Shown here piece by piece: positions 48,142 through 57,593 of a stretch of 64,000 bases of DNA; position 1 is the first letter of the stretch, and each line of letters opens with the position of its first letter. The stretch comes from Alicyclobacillus acidocaldarius subsp. acidocaldarius Tc-4-1. Lineage in GTDB: Bacteria; Bacillota; Bacilli; Alicyclobacillales; Alicyclobacillaceae. The notes below the pieces were generated by a model. The model was not told where the DNA came from and did no database searches. It was given only the letters and a program-made list of their open reading frames with translations. Location of the stretch: contig NC_017167.1 in the NCBI RefSeq assembly GCF_000219875.1, positions 1,547,092-1,611,091 of the forward strand. Reading direction: 5' to 3'. The position numbers and the translations under genes were made by a program.

Positions 48142-48687
48142 CTAGACCTGTATCATACCAGACACGAGCCAAACTGCGAAAACCGACGCGAGCACGCTGA
48201 CGAAGTCGCTCATAAGCCCTACGGCGAGCGCGTAGCGAAACCGATAGATGCCCACACTTCCGAAATATACCGTCAAAATGTACAGCGTGGTGTCGGATGA
48301 GGCTTGCATGGTCGAGGCCAACAACCCCAAATGGGAATCGGGCCCGTGTTTCCGAAAAATGTCGATCATGAAGGCCAGACTGCCCTGGCCCGTGATGGGC
48401 CGCAGAATGCCCATCGGCGCCACTTCAGCAGGAACGTGCAGCCAGGTGAGGACCGGATCGAGCAGCTGAACGAGCCCGTCCATGGCGCCGGATGCGCGAA
48501 AGACACTGACCGCCACCATCATCGCAACGAGATGCGGGATGAGCCGAATGGCTGTCGAAAAACCGCCTTTGGCGCCTTGCACGAAAGTCTGGTAAATGGG
48601 CACCCGCCGCCAGGCTCCGATCACCAGGATCAGGCTCACGACAAGTGGGAGCGTCCATTCGCTGATGACGGCCAGTGCCTCGCTCAT
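48142..48687 (-). CDS. spmB: spore maturation protein B
   Basis: 181 aa, about five helices. The nucleoside-recognition (Gate) segment is GGFSTAIRLIPHLVAMMVAVSVFRASG. SpmA and SpmB are needed for full dehydration of the spore core. ATG 48687 overlaps the spmA stop by four bases. Confidence 0.92.
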   Translation of the reverse strand: MSEALAVISEWTLPLVVSLILVIGAWRRVPIYQTFVQGAKGGFSTAIRLIPHLVAMMVAVSVFRASGAMDGLVQLLDPVLTWLHVPAEVAPMGILRPITGQGSLAFMIDIFRKHGPDSHLGLLASTMQASSDTTLYILTVYFGSVGIYRFRYALAVGLMSDFVSVLASVFAVWLVSGMIQV

Positions 48688-49277
48688 CGCACCTGCCTCC
48701 GATGGGAAAGCGCTCGAAAGAGACGATCGAGGACCAGTGCCGCACACGTACCAATGAGCGAGGCGACCAAGGTGGTAAGGACCACGGCCGAGGGATGAGC
48801 AGAATGGTACTGCATGCGGATGGCAATGACGGTCGTGGGAATCAACGTGATGCTAGCCGTGTTCACGGCCAGAAGCGTGCACATGGCGTCCGAAGCCCTG
48901 TCCGGATGGGGATTCAACTTCTGCAGTTCCTCCATCGCCTTAAGGCCTAGAGGCGTCGCGGCATTCCCAATGCCCAGAAGGTTGGCGCTCATGTTGGCCA
49001 AGATGGCGCCCATCGCGGGATGATCGGCGGGGACGGAAGGAAACAGGCGGCGAGCGACGGGCTTTAACTTTCGAGCCAGCCAAGCCACGGCACCGGCGCG
49101 CTCTGCGATGTGCATAAGCCCCATCCACAGACTGATGGCGCCGATAAGACCGATGCACAACTCCACGCCGCTTTCCGCGCCTTTCAGGATGGCGCTGGAC
49201 ACCATCGGCATGCGGCCGGTGACCATCGCAGTAGCGACGCCGGAGAGGAACAACGCGAGCCAAATGAAGTCGATCAC
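48684..49277 (-). CDS. spmA: spore maturation protein A
   Basis: 197 aa, four to five helices; contains the Gate-like stretch ISLWMGLMHIAERAGAVAWL and the conserved ANMSANLLGIGNAATPLGLKAM. GTG 49277 follows GGGAGGTG. Confidence 0.93.
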   Translation of the reverse strand: MIDFIWLALFLSGVATAMVTGRMPMVSSAILKGAESGVELCIGLIGAISLWMGLMHIAERAGAVAWLARKLKPVARRLFPSVPADHPAMGAILANMSANLLGIGNAATPLGLKAMEELQKLNPHPDRASDAMCTLLAVNTASITLIPTTVIAIRMQYHSAHPSAVVLTTLVASLIGTCAALVLDRLFRALSHRRQVR

Positions 49278-49351
49278 GGCACGGCACCTCCCGCGGGGCG
49301 AACTTGTCCCGTACAAGGAGTATGCCGGAGGATCGGACCGTATGACGGGCT

Positions 49352-49756
49352 TTACATGACCGGAGGATCCGACGTCTTTTGCTTGGAAAATAGGCTCTGG
49401 ATTCGCTCCAACATGGCGGGCGCGAGGTCAATCAGTCGGTCGTACAGCTGATTCTGGTGATCCGCCGACAGGAGCCGAACATTGTTGCCGTGCACAATGA
49501 GAAAGCCAATCGGCGTGATGGAAACGCCGCCCCCCGATCCGCCTCCGAACGGGAGATCGCCTTGTCCCTGACCGTGCGCGTCCCCTCCCTCAATCTGACT
49601 TCCGCCGGCTGCAAACCCAAAGCCCACTTTCGACACTGGCAAGATGACCGTTCCGTCCGGCGTCTCGACCGGATCGCCGATGATGGTGTTCACGTCCACC
49701 ATCTCGCGAAGATTCGACATCGCGGTCTGCATGAGACTCTGAATGGGATGATCCAC
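49352..49756 (-). CDS. gerW: GerW-family germination protein (YtfJ)
   Basis: 134 aa, typical length. Conserved Gly-rich core (FGFAAGGSQIEGG, PFGGGSGGGVSITP, FLIVHGNNVRLL) and C-terminal DLAPAMLERIQ. GerW is needed for normal L-alanine germination in B. subtilis. GTG 49756 is preceded by GAGGAGG at 9 bases. Overlaps nothing; it ends 2 bp from the DUF2953 gene. Confidence 0.9.
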   Translation of the reverse strand: MDHPIQSLMQTAMSNLREMVDVNTIIGDPVETPDGTVILPVSKVGFGFAAGGSQIEGGDAHGQGQGDLPFGGGSGGGVSITPIGFLIVHGNNVRLLSADHQNQLYDRLIDLAPAMLERIQSLFSKQKTSDPPVM

Positions 49757-49757
49757 G

Positions 49758-50354
49758 TTACGACGCCCTCCTCTTCCAAGCCGTCAACATGCAAAGTCCT
49801 GCAGCTATAACGTACCCTGTGCGAATGCGCACTATGCTCCTCGCGTAGATGGTCAACAAGACATCTTGGAACGCGGGAGCAATGGAGACGGTTGGAACGC
49901 GGTGCATCCTCACTCGACTGCCAATCCAACCCAAAATTGTGTAGATGGCGGCGTAACACACGCCCACGAGCACGCCTGTCTGAACGGACTCCCCGGCGCC
50001 CATTCGAGCTTCCAGCTGCAATTCTTCGACGTGGACATGCGGCGCCATGCGATCGAGCGCGCGAAGCGCACGGTGCGCGAAGGATCGCCAAGCGTTCAGC
50101 GAGAGCGAGGGGCGGCTGGGCTCGGGCAGACGGTCCGCCGTCGGACCGCGCCCTCTCTTTGGCTGCACCCTGCCCTCCCCACTCGCCCACCTCCACCGCA
50201 CCCGGACCAATCCATACATCGCTCGAACGTGGGCGCGGATTTCGTCCGATCCCGCACGCCTGTATTCCACCTCCACGCGGATGGGGGCCGCCATGAAAAG
50301 GACGCACAGCGCCACACACAGCCCGCATGCGATGCCAATCCAACCGAATCCCAT
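49758..50354 (-). CDS. ytfI: DUF2953-domain membrane protein (YtfI type)
   Basis: 198 aa. An N-terminal helix (WIGIACGLCVALCVLFMAAP), a basic cytoplasmic segment, and a second hydrophobic stretch. B. subtilis ytfI lies beside ytfJ (gerW), matching here. ATG 50354 after GAGGTG. Biochemistry unknown. Confidence 0.78.
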   Translation of the reverse strand: MGFGWIGIACGLCVALCVLFMAAPIRVEVEYRRAGSDEIRAHVRAMYGLVRVRWRWASGEGRVQPKRGRGPTADRLPEPSRPSLSLNAWRSFAHRALRALDRMAPHVHVEELQLEARMGAGESVQTGVLVGVCYAAIYTILGWIGSRVRMHRVPTVSIAPAFQDVLLTIYARSIVRIRTGYVIAAGLCMLTAWKRRAS

Positions 50355-50421
50355 GGATGCAGGCACCTCACTCGCATTCACGAGCTAGGGTGCACCCAGA
50401 ACCTGGTCGATATGCAATCTC

Positions 50422-50985
50422 TCAGTCCCGCGCGAGATCTGCCGACATCGCGAACAAATCGGGCCGCCCCTCCTTTCCCGCAAAATCGGGCAGCGGCGGA
50501 AGTTCGTCCAAGGATCTCAATCCAAACTGGCGGAGAAACTCCATCGTGGTCCCGTATAAAATCGGCCGACCCGGTCCGTCCTGCCGCCCCACTTCTTGGA
50601 CAAGCCCCCGGTGGATAAGAGTGGCGAGTGCGCGATCCGACTGTACGCCCCGAATCTCCTCGATTTCGGCACGCGTGATGGGCTGCTTATACGAGATGAT
50701 AGCCAGAACTTCCAACGCGGCCTGTGACAGACTGGAACGGGCAGGTTGATCCGCCATCCGGCGAAAATACGGTGCAAACTCAGGGCGCGTCACGAGTTGC
50801 CACGTGTCTCCTGTGTGGAGCAGCGTCAGCCCTGAACCACGTTCCTCCAAGTGCGCGGCGAGCAGGTGGCAGAGATCGCGCGCCTGGCCCTCCGACACGT
50901 CCAACACCTGCGCAATCTCGCGGGTCGACATCCCCTCCGAACCGGCGGCGAACAACACCGCTTCAAGCGCAGCGACCAATTCCAT
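50422..50985 (-). CDS. scpB: segregation and condensation protein B
   Basis: 187 aa with two winged-helix domains (residues about 1-80 and 90-165; AIISYKQPITRAEIEEIRGV is typical). It binds ScpA and the SMC heads. ATG 50985 after GGGGG is preferred; TTG 50991 overlaps the scpA stop and is possible. Confidence 0.94.
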   Translation of the reverse strand: MELVAALEAVLFAAGSEGMSTREIAQVLDVSEGQARDLCHLLAAHLEERGSGLTLLHTGDTWQLVTRPEFAPYFRRMADQPARSSLSQAALEVLAIISYKQPITRAEIEEIRGVQSDRALATLIHRGLVQEVGRQDGPGRPILYGTTMEFLRQFGLRSLDELPPLPDFAGKEGRPDLFAMSADLARD

Positions 50986-50987
50986 GA

Positions 50988-51704
50988 TCAATCCCCCGTC
51001 CAGACAAGTTCAATGGGACCGAACGGCTCCGCTTGTCGGCACGTCAGGCGGCCATCCTTGAGCAACTCCAGGATGGCGAGAAACGCGGCCACCAGAGCCT
51101 CCCGCGTGAACCTCCCGCCGAGGAGCCAGGTGAATTCTGCGGACCGATATCGTCGCATGCGTTCGGCGATCTCGTCCATCCACTCCTCGACCTTTTCGAC
51201 CTTTCCGCGGATTTCTGCAACGCGCTCCGACGGCGGCAACCGCAGGTACAGCTTGCGAAACGCGTCGACGAGGTCCCACAGCGTCACGTCGAGCCTCTCT
51301 GCCTGGGTATCGGGCCGGTATGGGCGCAGATCCATCGGCTCGCGGCCGTACACCTGGGCGTTCCGCGCGGCGAGATCGGCCAGCTGAGCGGCGGCCCACT
51401 TGCACCGCTCGTACTCGAGCAATTGTTGCACGAGCGGGAGCCGCGGATCTTCTTCTTCGTCAGGCGCGGCTGATCTCCGCGGAAGCAACATGCGCGACTT
51501 AATCGACAGGAGCGTCGCCGCCATCACTAGAAATTCACTCGCGATGTCGAGCGACCACCGCTCGAGGTCATCCAAGTATTGAAGGTACTGTTCGGTAATC
51601 GCGGCAATGGGAATGTCATAAATGTCGATCTCATTCTTGCGGATGAGATGCAAGAGCAGATCGAGTGGGCCTTCGAACTGCGCGAGTCGGATTTCGTAGG
51701 ACAC
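50988..51704 (-). CDS. scpA: segregation and condensation protein A (kleisin)
   Basis: 238 aa kleisin that bridges the two SMC heads of condensin. N-terminal signature FEGPLDLLLHLIRKNEIDIYDIP and the C-terminal winged helix (AFLAILELLKDGRL). GTG 51704 after GGAGG. Forms a unit with scpB. Confidence 0.96.
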   Translation of the reverse strand: MSYEIRLAQFEGPLDLLLHLIRKNEIDIYDIPIAAITEQYLQYLDDLERWSLDIASEFLVMAATLLSIKSRMLLPRRSAAPDEEEDPRLPLVQQLLEYERCKWAAAQLADLAARNAQVYGREPMDLRPYRPDTQAERLDVTLWDLVDAFRKLYLRLPPSERVAEIRGKVEKVEEWMDEIAERMRRYRSAEFTWLLGGRFTREALVAAFLAILELLKDGRLTCRQAEPFGPIELVWTGD

Positions 51705-51717
51705 CTTGCGCCTCCTC

Positions 51718-52323
51718 TCACACGCCGTAGCAGTACGACATCACGGCGTAGACGAGATCGGAAAACGCGCGGTTTGCGGGTGGAAGAAGGAAGATGAGCA
51801 ACAGGAACCAGGGGCCGTAAGCATCCAGCCACGCGAGCGAAAGGCGCCAGCGCACGGGCAACAGTGCATACAGGGCGCGCCATCCGTCGAGCGGTGGAAT
51901 GGGCAGGATATTCAACAACACCAGGGCGACGTTTACCTCGAAAGCCAAACCCAACAGTTGCTGCAAGGCGTCCGAGACCGACACCACCGGAAGGCTTTGC
52001 ACGGCGAAGCTCAACGCGGCCAGGACGACATTGGCCAGGGGACCGGCCAATGCGACCCACGCCATCCCGGCGCGAGGATGGCGAAATGCACCCGGGTGGA
52101 TCTCGACGGGGCGCGCCCAGCCGATGGGTGCCACCAGCATGGCGATAAGGCCCGTCAAATCGAGGTGCGCTGCGGGATTGAGTGTCAACCGCCCTTGACG
52201 CCTGGGCGTCGAATCCCCGAGCCAGGTCGCCATCGCCGCATGCGCAAACTCGTGCAGCACCAGACTCGCAAGCACGAGAGCGAAGCGCAAGATCCAGACG
52301 GGATTGAGCCATGAAGCGAACAA
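51718..52323 (-). CDS. site-2 protease family (M50) membrane protein
   Basis: 201 aa, about five helices. Zinc site HEFAH near residue 24, and the third ligand Asp in NILPIPPLDGWRAL. There is no PDZ domain. TTG 52323 follows AGGAGG. The gene ends 13 bp before scpA starts. Possible role: cleavage of anti-sigma factors; not shown. Confidence 0.9.
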   Translation of the reverse strand: MFASWLNPVWILRFALVLASLVLHEFAHAAMATWLGDSTPRRQGRLTLNPAAHLDLTGLIAMLVAPIGWARPVEIHPGAFRHPRAGMAWVALAGPLANVVLAALSFAVQSLPVVSVSDALQQLLGLAFEVNVALVLLNILPIPPLDGWRALYALLPVRWRLSLAWLDAYGPWFLLLIFLLPPANRAFSDLVYAVMSYCYGV

Positions 52324-52372
52324 TCCGATGCCTCCTGCCGGTGAATGGATACCGGCATTATATCACGCGCGT

Positions 52373-53158
52373 TCACAGCGCTGATAGGCGAAGCGACCAA
52401 GAGACGCGCTCGAGATCCGACGCCCCTGCCCGCATGCACATTTGGCGAAGTCTTGCCGCGAGATCCTCGTCGCGCGTGGCAATGAACAGTCGGTTTTGGG
52501 CGGTGAGCGGAAGACCCACGGGAAGATCCAGCAGTACGGGGAAGGAGGAGCGCATGACGTCCAGAAACCCCCTCCAATACGAGGAGCGATATCCTGCTGT
52601 AATGAGGTTGTACACCACCGTCCCGCGATTCGAGGTGACGCGAGCGAGGCAGGACACCGTTCCCGGGGCGAGGCAGGGTTGATAAATGCTCGCCTTCAGA
52701 TACGCGTCTACGAAGACGAGGTCGTAGGTGGCGGCGTGGGGCGAGGAGATGAACTGCACGCCATCTCCAACCCAGTAGTTCGCCTCGCGGTGAGACGGCG
52801 CCTGGAAAAACTCGATTCCGAGGGTCAGCACGGTCTCGTCGATCTCGACGCCATGAAGGGCCGCCTCCGGATGAAGGCGGCGAACATGGTGGAGGCTCGT
52901 CCCCGCCCCCACGCCGATGGCGAGAAACGCCCGAATCGGCTCATGAGCCTCGGCGAGAGCCGCGAACGCTCGTTGATACGGAAAAACGGGGCGCTCAGGC
53001 CGGGCGAGATCGAGCGCCCCCTGCCAGCCGCCGTTTCGCCCGAAACGCATCTGTCGAATGCCCTTCTCTTCGACGACCTCAATCCAACGATGAACCGTAC
53101 CTGGTCCCGCGTACAAAAGCTTCGTATCCTTCAACCCCTGTCGTGCGCGAATGTCCAT
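52373..53158 (-). CDS. spermidine/spermine synthase-like methyltransferase fold protein
   Basis: 261 aa with a Rossmann core (FLAIGVGAGTSLHHVRRLHPEA, GVEIDETVL, DLVFVDAYL). It looks like polyamine aminopropyltransferases, but the N-terminal barrel is short and the canonical GGGxG reads GVGAG. Family role: transfer of aminopropyl from decarboxylated SAM; whether true here is uncertain. The ATG at 53158 lies only 7 bases after a TATAAT box, see findings; TTG 53116 after AAGGA is an alternative. Confidence 0.7.
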   Translation of the reverse strand: MDIRARQGLKDTKLLYAGPGTVHRWIEVVEEKGIRQMRFGRNGGWQGALDLARPERPVFPYQRAFAALAEAHEPIRAFLAIGVGAGTSLHHVRRLHPEAALHGVEIDETVLTLGIEFFQAPSHREANYWVGDGVQFISSPHAATYDLVFVDAYLKASIYQPCLAPGTVSCLARVTSNRGTVVYNLITAGYRSSYWRGFLDVMRSSFPVLLDLPVGLPLTAQNRLFIATRDEDLAARLRQMCMRAGASDLERVSWSLRLSAL

Positions 53159-53198
53159 GCTCGCTATTATACTGCACACACGCGCATCGGCCGAGAGG

Positions 53199-53333
53199 TC
53201 ACGCTGCAGCCATCGCGGGTCGACGCCACACGCGCACGATCATCGGCCAAAAGGGGCGCACGAAGCCGAAAAACATCTGAAACATGCCAAAGTAGCGGAA
53301 GACCCGGGGCAGAAACGCCAAGATGCTGAGCAC
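53199..53333 (-). CDS. 44-aa hydrophobic peptide after spoVAEA
   Basis: GTG 53333 preceded by GGAGGGGGTGA. Reads MLSILAFLPRVFRYFGMFQM then FFGFVRPFWPMIVRVWRRPA and MAAA: one amphipathic/membrane helix with Arg flanks. It lies 22 bp after the spoVAEA stop on the same strand, so it is probably the last gene of the spoVA transcript. No family recognised. Confidence 0.6.
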   Translation of the reverse strand: MLSILAFLPRVFRYFGMFQMFFGFVRPFWPMIVRVWRRPAMAAA

Positions 53334-53355
53334 GTCGTCTCACCCCCTCCATCGT

Positions 53356-54012
53356 CTACTGAAGGGTATGTCGCATCCGAGTCGTGGGTGTGGGCAGCCG
53401 TCCGCTGGGCGCAAGATGGCGGCGCCCCGCGCGCCAGGCGAGTTCCATGAGAACCCATTCGATGGCGCTCGTCGTGACCGGAGCGCCGCGCGCGGGCGCA
53501 TCGAGTCCCCCTATTTTACCGATGTCGCCGATGCCGACGATGAGCGGCACATCCAAGCCGCAGAGCGCGTCCACGGTGTCCCCCGCGACGAGGTAGGCGT
53601 CCGTCTCATGTCCCTCCTTGTCGACCGCATGCTCGACGCGGCGGCCGTGACAATCGACGCTGAAGTCGACGGGTGTTCCGCGCACCCCTCCCGTGTGCGA
53701 AGCGACGGCCAGAATGGCGGCGATTTCGACCGACGGATGCGCACCGAGGACCCGCAGCGCAGACTCTCCTGCCGCCTCGGCGGGATCGCCGTTGTCATCC
53801 AGCATGACGATGACCGGATCGCGCGGGGCGGCCTCAACGCACCGCACGAGTTCCACGCCACTCAACCGTGTGGGATTTCCCCGGCTCTGCGCGACGAATG
53901 AACACCCTGTGCGCTTCGCTGCGATAGCCAGGGCTCGTGCAGCGACGCGATCGCCGTCCGTCACCACAATCACGCGGCGGGGATGCGAGACCACGTGGCG
54001 CAAGTGCCTCAC
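53356..54012 (-). CDS. spoVAEA: stage V sporulation protein AE, SpoVAEA
   Basis: 218 aa soluble protein. Segments [30 protein letters not shown] and [14 protein letters not shown] match the DUF1256-like SpoVAEA family. Part of the dipicolinate-channel operon. GTG 54012 overlaps the stop of spoVAEB (GTGA). The longer frame to 54360 overlaps spoVAEB and is not coding. Confidence 0.88.
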   Translation of the reverse strand: MRHLRHVVSHPRRVIVVTDGDRVAARALAIAAKRTGCSFVAQSRGNPTRLSGVELVRCVEAAPRDPVIVMLDDNGDPAEAAGESALRVLGAHPSVEIAAILAVASHTGGVRGTPVDFSVDCHGRRVEHAVDKEGHETDAYLVAGDTVDALCGLDVPLIVGIGDIGKIGGLDAPARGAPVTTSAIEWVLMELAWRAGRRHLAPSGRLPTPTTRMRHTLQ

Positions 54013-54368
54013 CCCTTCGGTTTCGCAAACACGGCGGCGAGAAACGCGAACACGATGGCGGCGGAGATACCCGCGCTCGTGACCTCGAAGATGCCGGTGA
54101 TCACGCCAATCAGCCCGTGAATCTTCGCCTCGTGCATGGCGCCGTGCACAAGGGCGTTCCCGAAGCTCGTGATGGGCACGGTCGCGCCAGCGCCGGCGAA
54201 CTTGATGAGCGGATCGTAAAGCCCTAAGCCGTCCGCCACCGCGCCAGCCACAACGAGGATGGACATGACGTGCCCAGGCGTGAGTTTGGTCGTGTCCATG
54301 ATCACTTGCCCAATGGCGCAGATGGCGCCACCCACCAAAAACGCCCACAAGAACGTCCACGCCGACAT
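54009..54368 (-). CDS. spoVAEB: stage V sporulation protein AE, SpoVAEB
   Basis: 119 aa, three to four helices, with the family segment [21 protein letters not shown] and [18 protein letters not shown]. It is a membrane part of the SpoVA channel that moves Ca-dipicolinate. ATG 54368 is 1 bp after the spoVAD stop and has GGGGGG upstream. Confidence 0.93.
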   Translation of the reverse strand: MSAWTFLWAFLVGGAICAIGQVIMDTTKLTPGHVMSILVVAGAVADGLGLYDPLIKFAGAGATVPITSFGNALVHGAMHEAKIHGLIGVITGIFEVTSAGISAAIVFAFLAAVFAKPKG

Positions 54369-54369
54369 G

Positions 54370-55395
54370 TCAATCCCCCCGTTCGAATGCGATGGCGTGC
54401 GAGATGGACGGAATCGTATCCCCTTGCTGAGCGCTGACCTGCGATAGCAGCGCTCCCGTGGCGCACACCAGCAGCCGGTGAATGTGGCCGCGGTCCATCT
54501 CTCGGAACAGGTGTCCGAAGGTCACCAGGGTGCTGCACGCAGCCCCGCTGCCGCCCGAAAACACCTCAGGCTGATTTTCGTCATAGATCATGGCGCCACA
54601 ATCCTGGACCCGCTCCTCTGCGACCGTTGCTGACGCCAACCCCTGTTCGACGAGAAGATGGCGCAGGATGTCCAGCCCGACGCGGCCGAGATCACCCGTG
54701 ACGACGAGATCGTAGTCGACGACAGAGCGGCCGGTATCTTGCAGATGCTGTCGCAACGTATCACACGCGGCCGGCGCCATCGCCGCGCCCATTTCCCATG
54801 GGCACCTGACGCCGAAGTCCGCGATCTCGCCAATGGTTGCGTGGGTGATTTGCCACTTCCCACGGCCTCGCGCGAGGATGGCCGCGCCAGCGCCCGTGAC
54901 GGTGCGCTGAGCGGTTGGCGGGCGCTGGACGCCGTACTCCGTGGGATATCGGAACTGGCGCTCGGCCGTGCTGGTGTGACTCGACGTGCCGACGAGGACG
55001 ACATCCGCAAATCCGGTCGCCACAGCCAGACCAGCCACGGCAAGCGCCTCGCAGATGGAAGCGCAAGCGCTGTACACGCCCAGCATAGGCCTGGCCAAAG
55101 GCCTTAACCCCATATAGAACGATGTCAGTTGCGCGTTGAGATCCGCGCCGACGACGAGGTCGAGATCGCTCGGATGGACAGCCGCTTTTTCGCACGCGAT
55201 CTCGGCTGCTCGGCGAAACAACGCCTGTTCCGCCCGTTCCCAGGTGGCTTGCCCAGCGCGATCGTCATTTACGCGGACGTCGAAGGCGTCGGAGAGCGGG
55301 CCTTGCCCCTCCAAGGAGCCAGCCACGGTCGAAGTGGCCTTGACGGCTACCTGGCGTTCGCCGAATGCCCACGTGGAGCGCCCTAGTCTTGCCAC
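54370..55395 (-). CDS. spoVAD: stage V sporulation protein AD
   Basis: 341 aa thiolase-like protein that binds dipicolinate. Segments [37 protein letters not shown] and [19 protein letters not shown] are conserved. It is attached to the inner spore membrane. Sits between spoVAC and spoVAEB. Confidence 0.95.
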   Translation of the reverse strand: MARLGRSTWAFGERQVAVKATSTVAGSLEGQGPLSDAFDVRVNDDRAGQATWERAEQALFRRAAEIACEKAAVHPSDLDLVVGADLNAQLTSFYMGLRPLARPMLGVYSACASICEALAVAGLAVATGFADVVLVGTSSHTSTAERQFRYPTEYGVQRPPTAQRTVTGAGAAILARGRGKWQITHATIGEIADFGVRCPWEMGAAMAPAACDTLRQHLQDTGRSVVDYDLVVTGDLGRVGLDILRHLLVEQGLASATVAEERVQDCGAMIYDENQPEVFSGGSGAACSTLVTFGHLFREMDRGHIHRLLVCATGALLSQVSAQQGDTIPSISHAIAFERGD

Positions 55396-55410
55396 ACGTC
55401 ATCGCCCCTT

Positions 55411-55869
55411 CTAGAGGTGCTCCACCACGTATCGGATGAGCGCGATGAAGAACGCGCTGACAACCCCGTAGACAATGACGGGACCCGAGACCTTGAACAT
55501 GTTGCCGCCCACGCCCGCCACGAATCCCTCGCTGCGGTGTTCCATGGCGGCGGACGTCATCGTGTTGGAAAAACCTGTAACAGGTACGGCCGATCCGGCG
55601 CCAGCCCACTGCGCAAATCGGTCGTAGACGCCCATGGCGGTGAAGATCGCTGCTAGCAGGATGAGCACGGCGACCGTTGGATTCCCGGCCTCGGTGGGCT
55701 TGAAGCCGCCATACCGCACGAACAGGGCTTGGATCGCCTGTCCCAGTTCGCAGATGAGCCCACCGACGATGAAGGCTCGCACCGTATTTCGGAGGATGGG
55801 CCGTCCGGGCGTCAGGCGATTCACAAGCGCGTGGTACCGGGCTTGCTCCTCGGGTGTCGCGATTGGCAT
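55411..55869 (-). CDS. spoVAC: stage V sporulation protein AC
   Basis: 152 aa, several helices, with VGGLICELGQAIQALF and the GAGSAVPVTGFSNTMTSAAMEHRSEG segment; a mechanosensitive-like channel subunit for Ca-dipicolinate. ATG 55869 is preferred (GGGGGG 7 bases upstream). A spoVAA/AB counterpart is missing here. Confidence 0.93.
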   Translation of the reverse strand: MPIATPEEQARYHALVNRLTPGRPILRNTVRAFIVGGLICELGQAIQALFVRYGGFKPTEAGNPTVAVLILLAAIFTAMGVYDRFAQWAGAGSAVPVTGFSNTMTSAAMEHRSEGFVAGVGGNMFKVSGPVIVYGVVSAFFIALIRYVVEHL

Positions 55870-55919
55870 GCAAAATCCCCCCATCTCTTCTCGTCTATGT
55901 AACATGCCCCGAGGGCGCG

Positions 55920-55941
55920 AAAAAAGCCGCCCTTGGGCGGC
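55920..55941 (-). terminator. terminator of the spoIIA operon
   Basis: Stem GCCGCC/GGCGGC with a short loop and six T on the minus strand, 24 bp after the sigF stop. So spoVAC-AD-AE likely has its own, forespore-specific promoter in the 50 bp that follow; a CATGTTA sequence there is -10-like for sigma-G but the -35 is poor. Confidence 0.75.
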
Positions 55942-55964
55942 GACAAGTTGTTCCAGAGACGATG

Positions 55965-56735
55965 TTATTCCAGTTCCTGTCGAATTTGCTGCAGGATTCG
56001 CTTTTCCAAACGCGAGACTTGCACCTGAGAAATGCCCAACACGCGCGCCACGTCGCTCTGCGTCTTATCGCGGAAGAATCGCATGTACACGATGAAGCGC
56101 TCACGCTCCGGTAGTCGCCCGATGATCTCGTGCAGCTCGACCTTGTCGAACTTGCCCTCGGTCTCCTCGTCCGCTATCTGGTCCATCAGATAGATGGGAT
56201 CCCCGTCGTTTTCGTACACGGTCTCATGGATCGACGCCGGTGCGCGAAGGGCTTCTTGCGCAAACACGATTTCCGAAGGCTCCATGCCCATGGCCTCGGC
56301 AATCTCGGTGATGTGCGGCTGGCGACCGAGTTCCTTCGCGAGCCGATCCCGCACGTGGCGGATCTGTTTCGCCGTCTCCTTGAGACTTCGGCTCACTTTG
56401 ACCGTGCTGTCGTCCCTCAGAAACCGCTGGATCTCGCCGATGATCATGGGGACGGCATACGTCGAGAATTTGACGTCGTAAGACAGGTCGAACTTGTCGA
56501 CGGCCTTCATCAGGCCGATGCATCCGATTTGGAAGAGATCTTCCGCTTCATAACCTCGCCCGAGAAATCGCTGGACGACGGCCCACACGAGGCGCTGGTT
56601 GTGAACAATGAGTCGCTCCCTCGCCTCCGCGTCGCCGTTGTGGCTCCGCTCCAGAAGCTCCCGGACCTCTTCGTCGGACAGTTTCTCATATTCATCCACA
56701 TGGTGTGGAACGGGGCGCTCCTTTGCCTGATCCAC
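55965..56735 (-). CDS. sigF: forespore RNA polymerase sigma factor SigF
   Basis: 256 aa. Region 2 (NQRLVWAVVQRFLGRGYEAEDLFQIGCIGLMKAVDKFD, broken here as recognised), region 3 and region 4 HTH (TQSDVARVLGISQVQVSRLEK). First compartment-specific sigma factor, held inactive by SpoIIAB. GTG start after GGGGGG. It follows spoIIAB by 12 bp. Confidence 0.96.
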   Translation of the reverse strand: MDQAKERPVPHHVDEYEKLSDEEVRELLERSHNGDAEARERLIVHNQRLVWAVVQRFLGRGYEAEDLFQIGCIGLMKAVDKFDLSYDVKFSTYAVPMIIGEIQRFLRDDSTVKVSRSLKETAKQIRHVRDRLAKELGRQPHITEIAEAMGMEPSEIVFAQEALRAPASIHETVYENDGDPIYLMDQIADEETEGKFDKVELHEIIGRLPERERFIVYMRFFRDKTQSDVARVLGISQVQVSRLEKRILQQIRQELE

Positions 56736-56747
56736 GTGCGACCCCCC

Positions 56748-57218
56748 TCACATCACGTCAGGGGCAGTTCGGAACGTCTTGATGAGCGTGACGCGCGTTC
56801 CTTCTCCTGGCTTGGACTCGATCTCCATCTTGTCGACGAAGGTCTCCATGATGGTCATGCCCATGCCTGACCGTTCGAGCTCGGGGCGCGACGTGTACAT
56901 CGGTTGTTTGGCGAGGTCCACGTCGGGAATGCCCACGCCCCGGTCCTCGACGACGACTCGCACGCGATTTCCGTACAAGGCGCACTCCACGGTCACCTCG
57001 CCGATCTCGTCCGGGTAACCGTGAATGATGGCGTTTGTCACGGCCTCCGACACCGCCGTTTTCAATTCCGTCAACTCTTCCATCGTCGGATCGAGCGGCG
57101 CCACAAACGAAGCGACCGCCACGCGAGCCAGCGACTCGTTCTCCGACCGGCTCGGAAACACAAGGCGCAGATAGTTGTCCACGCGCACGTCTTCGGCCAC
57201 TCGTTCCACGGCCATCAC
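56748..57218 (-). CDS. spoIIAB: anti-sigma F factor SpoIIAB
   Basis: 156 aa GHKL-fold kinase. N box SEAVTNAIIHGYPDE, G1 VEDRGVGIPDV, G2 RSGMGMTIME. It binds SigF and phosphorylates SpoIIAA. The GTG at 57218 overlaps the spoIIAA stop (GTGA); ATG 57215 is an alternative. Confidence 0.95.
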   Translation of the reverse strand: MMAVERVAEDVRVDNYLRLVFPSRSENESLARVAVASFVAPLDPTMEELTELKTAVSEAVTNAIIHGYPDEIGEVTVECALYGNRVRVVVEDRGVGIPDVDLAKQPMYTSRPELERSGMGMTIMETFVDKMEIESKPGEGTRVTLIKTFRTAPDVM

Positions 57219-57559
57219 GCTCCCAGGATTGCTGCCACCGCAGCTTCTTCAGAGTCGTAAACGGGTATCACCTTGAGCAAACCCGACATTTCGAAGAGCC
57301 GCCTCAACGTCGGGTTGACTTCACAAAGCGCCATTTTACCCCCGTGCTCGGAGACGCTTCGATACCGGCCCAGAATGAGTCCGAGGCCCGAACTGTCCAT
57401 AAAATCGATGTTCCGAAACGACATCACGAGACCCCGGTAGCCGTGCTCCGCCAATTGTTGTTCGATCCGGTCCCTCATTTGTTCCACGGCGTGGTGATCC
57501 AGTTCTCCCTTTAACTCGATCACCACGATTCCTCGCTCTAATTTGGTCTCGACAGACAC
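57215..57559 (-). CDS. spoIIAA: anti-sigma F antagonist SpoIIAA
   Basis: 114 aa STAS domain. The phosphorylated Ser is in FMDSSGLGLILGRY near residue 57. Dephosphorylated SpoIIAA frees SigF from SpoIIAB. GTG 57559 after GAGGGG fits the normal length. Confidence 0.95.
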   Translation of the reverse strand: MSVETKLERGIVVIELKGELDHHAVEQMRDRIEQQLAEHGYRGLVMSFRNIDFMDSSGLGLILGRYRSVSEHGGKMALCEVNPTLRRLFEMSGLLKVIPVYDSEEAAVAAILGA

Positions 57560-57593
57560 CTTGCATCCCCTCTCCTTATGCGGTCTGGTCAAG

